A stretch of 64,000 bases of DNA. It comes from Clavibacter sp. (GTDB lineage Bacteria > Actinomycetota > Actinomycetes > Nanopelagicales > Nanopelagicaceae). Made by a program: the position numbers and the translations under genes. Location: NCBI GenBank assembly GCA_003569145.1, contig BGOH01000001.1:62001-126000 (forward strand). The letters run 5' to 3'. Position 1 is the stretch's first letter; the number at the start of each line of letters is the position of its first letter. The notes under the pieces were generated by a model. That model saw only the letters and a list, made by a program, of their open reading frames with translations. It was not told the DNA's origin and did no database searches. Positions 19,585 through 29,400 of this stretch are shown here, piece after piece.

Positions 19585-20315
19585 TCATTTTGCTGCTACT
19601 TCTAGGGCTTGTCCAATAGTGAAGTTCTGGGCATACAAAGCCTTGCCGATAATTGCCCCTTCTACCCCTATTGCTATCAGCTCTCGGAGAGATTGAATGT
19701 CGCTTAACTGCGAAATTCCTCCAGATGCAATTACTGGTCTATCTGTTTCTGCACAAACTGATTTGATCAGATCAAGGTTTGGCCCCTCAAGCGTTCCATC
19801 CCTACTCACATCAGTTAATACATATCTAGAACTACCATAGCCATCTAATTGCTTTAGAACATCAAATAAGTCGCCGACCTCTTGACTGTCCCCTCTCGCC
19901 GCCAGAGTTCTTCCTGTTACATCGAGTCCTACGGCAACTTTTTCGCCAAACCGTTTGATTACAGATTCACACCATGACAAATCCAGAAGCGCTGAAGTAG
20001 AGAGATTAACTCGGTGGCATCCCGTCGCAAGTGCGCGTTCCAAAGACTCTGATCTCGAATTCCACCTGATAACTGGACCTTTACATCTAATTTTCCAACA
20101 ACTTCTACTAAAAGATCATAATTGGAGCCAGTGCGAAAAGCTGCATCTAAATCAACTAAGTGAATCCACTCTGCACCAGCACTTTGAAATTCAAGTGCTA
20201 CATCTAGGGCAGATCCATGCATACTATGCTGACTCAAATCACCTTGAATAAGTCGGACTGCCTCGCCGGCACGAATATCAAGGGCAGGTAGTAACTCCAA
20301 TTTTTCCATTCGCAC
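19585..20315 (-). CDS. priA: PriA-type phosphoribosyl isomerase (HisA, probably also TrpF), frame broken once
   Basis: Reconstructed as a (beta-alpha)8 barrel of about 243 residues. It would isomerise ProFAR in histidine synthesis and, in actinobacterial PriA, also phosphoribosyl anthranilate. Catalytic aspartates are in LLPALDI near the start and [12 protein letters not shown] later. The frame breaks at 20048-20051 (plus strand), between SGGIRDQ and SLERALATG; adding one G restores [12 protein letters not shown]. The start is GTG at 20315 or ATG at 20309. Loop 5 reads [13 protein letters not shown], so the tryptophan found after RG in typical PriA is replaced by Asp. The location directly before trpE supports a tryptophan role. 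Confidence 0.88.
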
Positions 20316-20360
20316 TATTCTAAGTGCCCTGCCTCTAATCTTGCAGAGAGTTATCTCTGC

Positions 20361-23300
20361 TTAAACTAAACAGTCTGGGCCAAGAATTGACTTGAGATCT
20401 GCGCTCAAGCTTGGTGAGGCAGTAATTTTCAAGCCATCATCGAGCTTAAGAATTGTGTTTTTTGCGCCGCCTTCAATTTTTAGATGAACTTCTCTAGTTC
20501 CAGGATGGGAGCGCAATATCTCCTTCATTCGATCTACAACAGGAGGTGTGCATCGCTCGGCTTCAAGTTTAATTACAAAGGGACCTATTGGTGCTTGGTT
20601 TATGTCGGCAAGATTTAGCTCAAGAGCCGTAATCTGCGCTGTCTCCTCACGTTTATCAATTCTTCCACGAATAATTACGATTCGATCTTCAATCAAATTT
20701 AGAGCATGGGTTTGATAGGTAGATGAGAAGAAGCGCACATCGATAGCGCCTTCAAGATCTTCAACTGTGACAATTGCCCAAGATTGTCCTTGCCGACTAA
20801 CTTTTCGTTGAACCGCTGTGATTAGACCTGCAATAGTGATTATCTGATCGTGAACAACTCCTTCATCTAAAATCTGACTAATTGTTGTATCCGTTGCGCT
20901 CCTTAAAACATGCTCCACTCCAAGAAGTGGATGATCTGAAACATATAGACCCAGCATTTCTCTCTCATAGGAAAGTAGCAGCGCCTTATCCCACTCCTGA
21001 TCACTAACTTCTAGCGCCAGAGTTGAAATGCCATTTGCGCTCACTTCATTTGCCCCGCCAAATAAATCAAATTGACCAATAGCCTGGGCGCGCTTTTCTT
21101 CCATCACAGAATCAATTGCTTCTAGATAAATACTCATTAGCCCCTTGCGCGAATGCCCCAGTGAATCAAAGGCCCCGGCTTTAATTAATGACTCTATAGT
21201 TTTTTTATTACAGACCGTTCCATCGACTTTAGCTAGAAAATCGCTAAAGGAGGTGTAGTTACCCTTCTCGTTGCGATTCTTTACTATCGATGCCACAACA
21301 TTTTCCCCAATATTTCTAATGGCAGTTAGGCCAAACCTAATGTCGCTACCACCTGGGGTGTACTCAGCATTTGAGAAATTCACATCAGGAGGCAGAACTT
21401 TAATTCCCATTCGGCGAGATTCATTTAAGTAAAGCGCAGACTTATCTTTATCATCTCTAACGCTGGTAAGAAGAGCTGCCATATATTCAGTTGGATAATT
21501 CGCCTTTAGGTAAGCGGTCCAAAATGATAGGACGCCATAGCCTGCGCTATGTGCTCGGTTAAAGGCGTAATCTGAGAATGGAATCAGTGTCTTCCAAAGC
21601 TCTTCGATAGCAATACTTGAAAATCCATTATTACGCATACCCTCTTCAAAGTGAACATACTCTTTATCCAGAATCTCTTTATTCTTCTTACCCATAGCTT
21701 TACGTAGTAGATCTGCTCGTCCTAGAGAAAAACCAGCAAGCTTTTGTGCAATTGCCATAACTTGTTCTTGATAAACAATAAGTCCATAGGTATCTGCCAA
21801 AATCTCATCAAGTGCCGCACTTAACTCAGGATGAATTGGCTCAATTCTCTTACGTTTATTCTTGCGATCTGCGTAATCATTATGGGCATTAACTCCCATA
21901 GGTCCGGGGCGATATAGCGCAATAACAGCTGAAATGTCTTCAAATGAATCTGGCGCCATTGATCTAAGCAGGGCTCGAATCGGAGCGCTATCTAATTGAA
22001 ATACCCCTAGAGTCTCACCTCTTGAAAGTAATTCAAAGGTTTTCTTATCTGACAACTCTAAGGATTCTAGAACAATTGTTTTTGCCTGATTGTTCTTAAT
22101 ATTTTCTAGGCAGTCATCAAGAACTGAGAGATTTCGAAGTCCGAGAAAGTCCATTTTTAACAGCCCTGTTGCTTCGCAGGCGCCCATATCAAACTGAGTG
22201 ATAATCGAGCCATCCACATCTCTTTTGTGAATTGGAATCACATCAATCAAAGGTTCTCTACTAAGAATTACTCCTGCAGCATGAACTGACCACTGTCGCT
22301 TCAGGCCTTCAAGCCCTCTTGCCATATCTACAATAGTTTTAGAGTCAGAGTCGCTCTCATATATATTTCTAAATTCTTGTGCCTCGCCGTAGCGCTCATC
22401 GTCCTTATCAAAAACGCCTTGAAATGAAACATCTTTTCCCATAATTGGCGGTGGTAGCGCCTTGGTTAAGCGCTCACCTAGAGCGTAGGGATAACCTAAA
22501 ACTCGGGCAGCATCTTTTATCGCAGCTTTAGATTTAATAGTTGAGTAAGTAATGATTTGGGCCACTCGATCATCACCATATTTATTGGTGGCATACCTGA
22601 TCATCTCGGAGCGCCTACGCTCATCAAAGTCCAAGTCGATATCAGGCATGGAGATACGGTCTGGATTAAGAAAACGCTCAAAGAGCAATCCGTGCTTGAT
22701 TGGATCAAGGCCGGTAATTCCTAAAGCATATGAAACTAAAGATCCTGCAGCCGATCCTCTTCCCGGCCCAACACGAATACCCTCTCTCTTTGCGTGAGCT
22801 ACAAGATCTGCAACAACTAAGAAGTAACCTGCAAATCCCATTTTGGTCATCACATCTAATTCAAAGTGAAGTCTGGCCTGATATTGCGGAGCAATCTCAT
22901 CCATACTCTTTGCTCCAAATTTTTCCAATAATCCAGCTTCTGCCTCTTTGACTAACCAGGAGTTCTCACTCTCACCTTTTGGTACTGCAAATTGTGGGAG
23001 CAAATTCTCATTTTCACGCATCTTTATATTGCATCTTTCAGCAATTGCAAGGGTGTTATCACAGGCAATTTCAAGATCTTTAAAGATACGACGCATCGTT
23101 GCTGCATCTTTTAGGTAATACTCTTTACCTTCAAATCTAAATCTCTTTGGATCTGCCAGAGTTGTGCCGGATTGGATACAGAGAAGAGCCTCATGATGTT
23201 TTGCATCATCTGCATATGTGTAGTGAAGATCGTTTGTTGCAACAAGTGGAAGCCCTAACTCTTTTGCGAGCTTTAGCAAATCATCTTTAACGCGTCTTTC

Positions 23301-23882
23301 AATTTCAATGTCGTGATCCATAATTTCAACAAAGTAATTATCTGCTCCGAAAATATCGCGGTAATTTGCTGCCGCTGCCCGGGCTTCGTTGTAGGCCCCC
23401 ATTCTGATACGAGTTTGAATCTCACCTGCCGCACATCCCGTTGTTGCAATAATTCCTTGGCTATATTGCGAGAGCAACTCGCGATCCATTCTTGGTTTGT
23501 AGTAAAAACCTTCTAGCGATGCAAGGGATGAAAGACGAAATAAATTAGCAAGGCCAACATTATTTTCAGCCAAGAGCGTCATATGGGTATATGCCCCGCC
23601 TGCTGAGACATCATCTTCCCCGCCCTCAGCCCATTTAACTCGCTTCTTATCAAACCTAGATTCCGGAGCTACATAAGCCTCTATTCCAATGATGGGTTTA
23701 ACTCCAGCGTTATTCATTGTTTTATAGAAATCAAATGCGCCGAATACATTTCCATGATCGGTCATTGCAATTGCGCCATCACCAGAGCGAGCGACTTCCT
23801 CGGCTAATTTTTCAATGCGAGCAGCTCCATCGAGCATCGAATACTCAGTATGGACATGTAGATGGACAAAACCTTGGCTCAC
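20361..23882 (-). CDS. dnaE: DNA polymerase III alpha subunit (replicative)
   Basis: Main chromosomal replicase catalytic subunit, about 1,173 residues. It opens with the PHP domain (FVHLHVHTEYSMLDG, MTDHGN). The palm has the metal-binding PDIDLDF, preceded by GPGRGSAAGSLVSYALGIT. The finger/thumb region GAFDSLGHSRKG and a C-terminal OB fold (ITIAGLITAVQRKVSRQGQSW) follow. The frame extends upstream to a TTG at 23930 inside rluD, but the GTG at 23882 fits the family N-terminus. It lacks a clear ribosome-binding site. It is distinct from the second, error-prone DnaE-type enzyme at 50404-53579. Confidence 0.95.
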   Translation of the reverse strand: MSQGFVHLHVHTEYSMLDGAARIEKLAEEVARSGDGAIAMTDHGNVFGAFDFYKTMNNAGVKPIIGIEAYVAPESRFDKKRVKWAEGGEDDVSAGGAYTHMTLLAENNVGLANLFRLSSLASLEGFYYKPRMDRELLSQYSQGIIATTGCAAGEIQTRIRMGAYNEARAAAANYRDIFGADNYFVEIMDHDIEIERRVKDDLLKLAKELGLPLVATNDLHYTYADDAKHHEALLCIQSGTTLADPKRFRFEGKEYYLKDAATMRRIFKDLEIACDNTLAIAERCNIKMRENENLLPQFAVPKGESENSWLVKEAEAGLLEKFGAKSMDEIAPQYQARLHFELDVMTKMGFAGYFLVVADLVAHAKREGIRVGPGRGSAAGSLVSYALGITGLDPIKHGLLFERFLNPDRISMPDIDLDFDERRRSEMIRYATNKYGDDRVAQIITYSTIKSKAAIKDAARVLGYPYALGERLTKALPPPIMGKDVSFQGVFDKDDERYGEAQEFRNIYESDSDSKTIVDMARGLEGLKRQWSVHAAGVILSREPLIDVIPIHKRDVDGSIITQFDMGACEATGLLKMDFLGLRNLSVLDDCLENIKNNQAKTIVLESLELSDKKTFELLSRGETLGVFQLDSAPIRALLRSMAPDSFEDISAVIALYRPGPMGVNAHNDYADRKNKRKRIEPIHPELSAALDEILADTYGLIVYQEQVMAIAQKLAGFSLGRADLLRKAMGKKNKEILDKEYVHFEEGMRNNGFSSIAIEELWKTLIPFSDYAFNRAHSAGYGVLSFWTAYLKANYPTEYMAALLTSVRDDKDKSALYLNESRRMGIKVLPPDVNFSNAEYTPGGSDIRFGLTAIRNIGENVVASIVKNRNEKGNYTSFSDFLAKVDGTVCNKKTIESLIKAGAFDSLGHSRKGLMSIYLEAIDSVMEEKRAQAIGQFDLFGGANEVSANGISTLALEVSDQEWDKALLLSYEREMLGLYVSDHPLLGVEHVLRSATDTTISQILDEGVVHDQIITIAGLITAVQRKVSRQGQSWAIVTVEDLEGAIDVRFFSSTYQTHALNLIEDRIVIIRGRIDKREETAQITALELNLADINQAPIGPFVIKLEAERCTPPVVDRMKEILRSHPGTREVHLKIEGGAKNTILKLDDGLKITASPSLSADLKSILGPDCLV

Positions 23883-23907
23883 GGTCGGGCAGATTACTCT
23901 CTTGCAC

Positions 23908-24837
23908 TCACTTGACGGCGAGCAACGCAAGGGCGCGCGTTAGGTCCTCAGGCAGTGGGGCATTTAGGGTGATTCGCTTATCACTAGATGGTTGATTAAA
24001 AGATAGCTCCAGCGCATGTAGCCAAGGTCTCTTTAACTCCAGACGTGCGGCAAGGACTGGGTCCCCACCGTAAGCAAGATCGCCAACTAGCGGATGGCGC
24101 AGGGCATTGAAGTGAACTCTTATCTGATGCGTTCTTCCCGTTTCTAAAACTACCTTCAAAAGAGATGCTCCTTGGTAGTACTCAATTAATTCATAGTGAG
24201 TAATGCTGGCCTTGCCATCTGCAACAACAGCAAAACGATAATCCTCTCTTGGATGGCGCCCGATAGGAGCATCAATACTTCCCTCAGCTGGATCAATATG
24301 TCCTTGAATGAGGGTGCGATAAACCTTTTCGATACTTCGATTTCTAAATTGATTCTTCATAGAAATATAGGAACGCTCATGCTTTGCTAACAGCATTAGT
24401 CCAGAAGTTCCAGCATCAAGCCTTTGCACAATTCCCTGTCGCTCTTGTGGTCCAGTTGTTGAGATTCGATAACCTCTTGCAAGAAGCGCACCAACAACAG
24501 TTGGGCCCATCCAGCCTGGACTTGCATGCGCAGCGCAACCCACTGGTTTATTAACTACAACGACATCATCATCGTCATAAATAATTTCAAGGGTATCTAT
24601 CGGCGTCTCTTTCAACTCCAGAGGATCATAAATAGCTGGCATTAACACCGTTAAGCGATCTCCTGCGCTTACCCGATCTGACTTTGATAGCGGTTTCTTT
24701 CCCTGCAGCACATCACCGGCATTAAGTAGATCAGCCACCACACTTCTTGATAGCTCTAGAACTTTTGCTAAAGCTGTATCAACTCTCTGACCATCTTGAT
24801 CTTGATCAATCTGAATCGCTCTCTTCTCGCGCTCCAT
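23908..24837 (-). CDS. rluD: RluD-type 23S rRNA pseudouridine synthase
   Basis: Isomerises uridines in large-subunit rRNA. The 309 residues begin with an S4 RNA-binding domain (about 10-75: DGQRVDTALAKVLELSRSVVADLLNAG). The RluA-family catalytic domain follows with the active-site aspartate in QRLDAGTSGLMLLAKHE, plus GRTHQIRVHFNALRHPLVGD. The ATG overlaps the lspA stop in a TAATG context. The lspA-rluD-dnaE order is common in actinobacteria. The exact target uridines cannot be deduced. Confidence 0.93.
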   Translation of the reverse strand: MEREKRAIQIDQDQDGQRVDTALAKVLELSRSVVADLLNAGDVLQGKKPLSKSDRVSAGDRLTVLMPAIYDPLELKETPIDTLEIIYDDDDVVVVNKPVGCAAHASPGWMGPTVVGALLARGYRISTTGPQERQGIVQRLDAGTSGLMLLAKHERSYISMKNQFRNRSIEKVYRTLIQGHIDPAEGSIDAPIGRHPREDYRFAVVADGKASITHYELIEYYQGASLLKVVLETGRTHQIRVHFNALRHPLVGDLAYGGDPVLAARLELKRPWLHALELSFNQPSSDKRITLNAPLPEDLTRALALLAVK

Positions 24838-25355
24838 TAGATGACCTTCTTATATGGTTCAATATTTCTAATAGCTAAAAGGCTCATAAAGAGAGCTGAA
24901 GTAACAATTGCTGAATCAGCTATGTTAAATACTGGCCAATTAGGTAGCTCGATCCAATCAATAACCTCACCTCGCCATGGCCCAGGAGGTCTAAAGGCTC
25001 GATCCATCAAGTTTCCAAGAACTCCTCCAAGCAATAGACCCAGAGCAATCGCCCAGGATCCATTCGTTACTTTTCTAATGAAATAAAGGATAAAGGCGGC
25101 GACACAAAGTTTTAGAGAGCTCAAAATTAAGGTGGCATCTCCAATTAAATTAAAAGCAGCACCTGGGTTTGTGGCAAAAGTTAATTGCAGAAAGTCTCCT
25201 ATGACCTTAACCGGTTCGCGGTATTGCAGATATGAAATGGCCCAGTTTTTAGTAATTAAATCCAGAGCAAATATTGATACGGTAAATATTACAAAGAGTC
25301 GTCGCGCGCGATTAGCACCCGACGACCTTATCGGCGCTCTTCCTTCTGTTTGCAT
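24837..25355 (-). CDS. lspA: Lipoprotein signal peptidase II
   Basis: Membrane aspartyl protease that removes the signal peptide of diacylated prolipoproteins after Lgt. With the ATG at 25355 it has about 172 residues. Four hydrophobic segments carry the catalytic aspartates in GGVLGNLMDRAF and VFNIADSAIV, and the first helix has ALDLITKNWA. The open frame extends upstream to 25418, but that part overlaps the zinc-finger domain of the preceding gene and looks non-coding. The chosen start still overlaps that gene by 28 bases. Confidence 0.94.
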   Translation of the reverse strand: MQTEGRAPIRSSGANRARRLFVIFTVSIFALDLITKNWAISYLQYREPVKVIGDFLQLTFATNPGAAFNLIGDATLILSSLKLCVAAFILYFIRKVTNGSWAIALGLLLGGVLGNLMDRAFRPPGPWRGEVIDWIELPNWPVFNIADSAIVTSALFMSLLAIRNIEPYKKVI

Positions 25356-26143
25356 AACATGCAAAGAGTGGCGCGAGGGAAAACTTGGAGACGGGCTTTT
25401 CCAATCGCGCTTCCACAATCCTCGCAGCGCCCATAAGTTTTAGTCTCAATTCGCTCTAACGCTCTCTCGGTCTGTAAAACCATATCTCTTGCGTTATAGA
25501 CCAGTGAGATTTCATGTTCGCGTTCAAATGTTTTGGCGCCAGCATCAGCTTGATCATCGCCTGCCCCAACACCGGAGGCTTCAATTAGATCATCCATCTC
25601 ACTTTCAATGGTTTCAAGTTCTTTCTTTAATCTAATTAAATCTTTTGAAAGTTCAGATTTGATTGCTTTCATTTCAGCTGCGCTCCAAGACTCCTCGCCA
25701 TCTAGAACAAAGGGTGATGGCGCTGCCTTAACTGGCTTTAGCGCAGGAGCTTTCTTGCCTGGCTTTGGAGTTCTAATTGGCGGCGGCATCACTAAACGTT
25801 TTTCTGGAACAACTACAAGATCACTTGCTTCGATCTCTGGTTTATAAACTGAAATAGTTGTCGCTCCACCTTTTGCAGTACTACTGGTGAGCGCGGTCTT
25901 ATGAGCGCCCTTCATAATCTGGGCGGGGGCCTTCTTTAATGGAGCTTTTTTAGCAAGAGTTGGGCGAACTGGTGCTTTCTTTACTGGCACTTTTTTTGCT
26001 GGAGCTTTTTTGGCTGTAACTTTTTTTACAGGAGCTTTTTTAGCCTTTGGCTTAACGCTCTTGGCCTTAGGTTTTGCCTTTGCTGGGCTAGATTTCTTCT
26101 TAAACTTTGCAACCGCTGAGCGGACTTTCTTTTTTAATGCCAC
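25328..26143 (-). CDS. DksA/TraR-type zinc-finger protein with a long histone-like basic tail
   Basis: A 271-residue protein in two parts. Residues 1-100 or so are a low-complexity Lys/Ala/Pro tail with repeated KKAP(A/V)KK units, resembling histone H1 or actinobacterial HupB tails. Residues about 155-271 resemble the DksA/TraR coiled-coil plus a four-cysteine zinc finger (CEDCGSAIGKARLQ ... CMLC). DksA family members act in the RNA polymerase secondary channel; the tail suggests added DNA or RNA affinity, which is inference. The start codon is GTG with no clear SD. It is divergent from the ileS T-box leader and upstream of lspA. Confidence 0.85.
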   Translation of the reverse strand: MALKKKVRSAVAKFKKKSSPAKAKPKAKSVKPKAKKAPVKKVTAKKAPAKKVPVKKAPVRPTLAKKAPLKKAPAQIMKGAHKTALTSSTAKGGATTISVYKPEIEASDLVVVPEKRLVMPPPIRTPKPGKKAPALKPVKAAPSPFVLDGEESWSAAEMKAIKSELSKDLIRLKKELETIESEMDDLIEASGVGAGDDQADAGAKTFEREHEISLVYNARDMVLQTERALERIETKTYGRCEDCGSAIGKARLQVFPRATLCMLCKQKEERR

Positions 26144-26203
26144 AACGGCGAAGGCTAAAGGTTTATTGATTTAAATGCCACTCGCCCCGCTATAGGCTAG
26201 AAT

Positions 26204-26408
26204 GAGCGCGCTTACATCAGTTATCGCGATGACCAGGCAATCACCTGTGAGCGAGTTGGAAGAAATGAGTCGAGAGCTCATCTAGAACCAGCAGTAAGTT
26301 TTTTAAAAGCGGCAGCAAAAAAGCTGCAAGGCGGGTGGTACCGCGGTCGCAAGATCGCCCCTCCAAGAGATCGAAGAGCGTTTTATTCGAATTTCGAGGG
26401 GGTTTTTA
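26204..26408 (+). promoter_or_regulatory. T-box leader controlling ileS
   Basis: The leader contains the conserved T-box core GGGTGGTACCGCGG at 26333-26346. Just before it is a stem III-like hairpin (GCAGC 26312-26316 with GCTGC 26323-26327). Only about 100 bases of structured RNA precede that, fitting the short stem I form known from actinobacterial ileS. An ATC triplet, the isoleucine specifier expected in stem I, occurs at several places (for example 26215-26217 and 26223-26225). The Shine-Dalgarno GAGGGGG at 26396-26402 is complementary to CGCCCCTC at 26356-26363, so translation rather than transcription is probably controlled. A candidate -10 is TAGAAT at 26198-26203. Confidence 0.9.
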
Positions 26409-29400
26409 GTGTCAAGTAATTCGCCTTATCTAGCGCTATCTGCCTCGATTGATCTTCCAAAAGTTGAACATGAGATTTTAGATTTCTGGCAAACCCAAGA
26501 CATTTTTCACAGCAGCGTCAGAATGCGTCAAGGTGGTCCAAGTTGGACTTTTTATGAAGGACCGCCAACTGCAAATGGTCTGCCAGGAACTCACCATATT
26601 GAAGCAAGAGTCTTTAAGGATGTATTTCCTCGCTTTCAGACGATGAAGGGCAAGTATGTAATCCGCAAAGCAGGTTGGGATTGCCATGGTCTTCCAGTAG
26701 AGATTGCAGTTGAGAAGGAACTGGGATTTTCTGGAAAAGGTGATATCGAAAAATTTGGAATAGCTGCCTTTAATGAAAAGTGTCGTCAATCGGTGCAGCG
26801 ACATGTTGGCGCATTTACTGAGATGACTGAGCGAATGGGTTTCTGGGTTGATTTTGATCAGGCCTATTGGACTATGTCTAATGAATATATTGAAAGTGTC
26901 TGGTGGTCACTTGCTCAGATTCATAGCAAAGGTTTACTGGTTCAGGACTATCGCGTAGCGCCGTATTGCCCTAGATGTGGCACTGGCCTATCGGATCATG
27001 AGCTGGCCCAAGGCTATGAAAGCGTTACTGATCCGAGTGTGTATCTGCGTTTTCCAATTATTGATGGTGAATTAAAGAATCTCGGTGCATCGCTATTAGT
27101 TTGGACTACAACACCCTGGACCTTGGTATCAAATACTGCAATTGCAGTCAACCCCGATGTTGATTACTTGGTAGTTAGAACTAAGGCTGATCCTGAAAAA
27201 GAAGTTATCTCTGAAGTATTGGTGGTTGCAAAGAACCTAGTTGAGATTTTAGGTAGCAGTTATGAAATTCTTCGAGAATTAAAGGGAAGCCAACTTGAGA
27301 AAGTTAAATATCAACCGCCCTTTAATTATGTCGATATTCCTGATGCGCACTATGTGGTTCTGGCAGATTATGTAACCACCGAAGATGGAACTGGATTAGT
27401 CCATCAAGCCCCAGCCTTTGGCGCAGATGACTTACAAACCTGCCGCAAATATGGCCTGCCGGTTGTAAATCCCATCGCACCAAATGGCGAATTTGAATCA
27501 GGAATCGCAACTGTTGGAGGAATGTTTTTTAAGCAGGCAGATAAGATCCTAATTAAAGAGCTGAAGAAATCTGGATCACTTTATAAGCACCAGCAATATG
27601 AACACTCCTATCCGCATTGCTGGAGATGCCACACTCCCCTTATCTATTACGCGCAACCTTCTTGGTATATCAGAACTACCAAGATCAAGGATGCTTTACT
27701 TCGAGAGAATGCCTCAACTGATTGGCATCCTGAGACAATTAAAAATGGTCGCTATGGTGATTGGCTCAATAACAATATCGATTGGGCTCTCTCGCGAAAT
27801 CGCTATTGGGGCACTCCCCTTCCAATCTGGAGATGCGAGAATAAACATGAGGAAGCTTTTGCTTCGAAAGCTCAATTGCAGGGCCGTTATGGAAAAGATT
27901 TAACAGATCTTGAACTCCATCGTCCATTTGTTGATGAGATTGTATTTAACTGTCTTACTTGCTCATCGCAGATGGTGAGAACCCCAGAAGTTATTGATTG
28001 CTGGTATGACTCAGGTGCTATGCCCTTTGCGCAGTGGGGATATCCTCATAAGCAAGGCTCAGAAGAAAAATTCAAAGAGGCCTACCCTGCTGATTTTATC
28101 TGCGAGGCAATTGATCAAACCCGCGGTTGGTTCTATACCTTGATGGCAATTGGAACTTTGGTATTTGATAAATCTTCATATAAAACGGTGCTCTGCCTTG
28201 GCCACATCTTGGATAAAGATGGACGCAAGATGAGTAAGCATCTAGGAAATGTATTAGAGCCAATGGCTCTTATGGATAAACATGGAGCAGATGCAGTTCG
28301 TTGGTACATGCTCGCCGCTGGCTCTCCCTGGAGCGCCAGACGAGTTGGCCATGATGCAATCTCTGAAGTTGTCAGAAAAACGCTACTTACCTATTGGAAC
28401 ACAGTCTCCTTTTTAACGCTCTATGCCTCAGCTGCTAATTACTCACCAACACCTATTACCAAGGCCAGCAATCTTTCAACCATGGATCGTTGGATTTTAA
28501 GTGAACTAAATCAATTGATTGCAACGGTAGATCAAGCTCTAAGTGACTTTGATTCGCAGTTAGCGGGATCTGCCATTGCCACATTTATCGATGACTTATC
28601 AAATTGGTATGTAAGAAGATCAAGAAGAAGATTCTGGGATGGCGATAGCGCAGCTCTTTCGACGCTGCATCACTGCCTTAAAAATGTCACGCTTCTTATG
28701 GCACCGATGGTTCCATTTATCACCGAACATGTCTGGCAGAAATTAATCCGGGTAGTTGAAAAAGATGGTCCGATCTCGGTTCATCTAGCAGACTTTCCGG
28801 TTAGTGAAGCATCATTAATTGATAAGGAACTATCAAAGTCAGTTGCCTTGACTAGAAGATTAGTAGAGCTTGGACGAGCATCAAGAGCTCAATCTGGAGT
28901 CAAGATTCGACAACCACTATCACGAGCACTTATCGCCGCACCTGGGTGGAAGTTGCTCTCTGGTGAACTTCGAGAACAGATCTCAGATGAATTAAATGTT
29001 GAATCCCTAGATGATCTTGCAAGCGCTGGAGCAGATTTGGTGGACATTTCTATTAAAGCTAACTTCAGATCTCTTGGAGCAAAATTTGGTGGCGAGGTGC
29101 AAGAGCTATCAAAGGCAATTACCTCATCAAACGCCCAAGAATTAGTAAGTAAGGTAAGAAATAGTGGCAAGGCTCAGATAACTTATGGCTCAAAAACTGC
29201 AGAAATTACCGAGGAGGACCTGGTGATTACTGAAACACCAAGAACTGGGTGGGCTGTGGCCTCACACACTGGAGAGAGCGTTGCGCTGGATTTAAATCTA
29301 ACGGATGAGTTAATTGCAAAGGGAGTAGTCAGAGAGGCAATCCGTGCCATCCAAGATGAGCGAAAAGCATCCGGTTTTGATGTGAGTGACCGCATCCATG

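Noticed and set aside
25900-26140. Tandem DNA repeats that might be a minisatellite or CRISPR-like array
   Set aside because: The repeats are short, degenerate and in frame; they are explained by the Lys/Ala/Pro-rich tail of the coding sequence, with no spacers.
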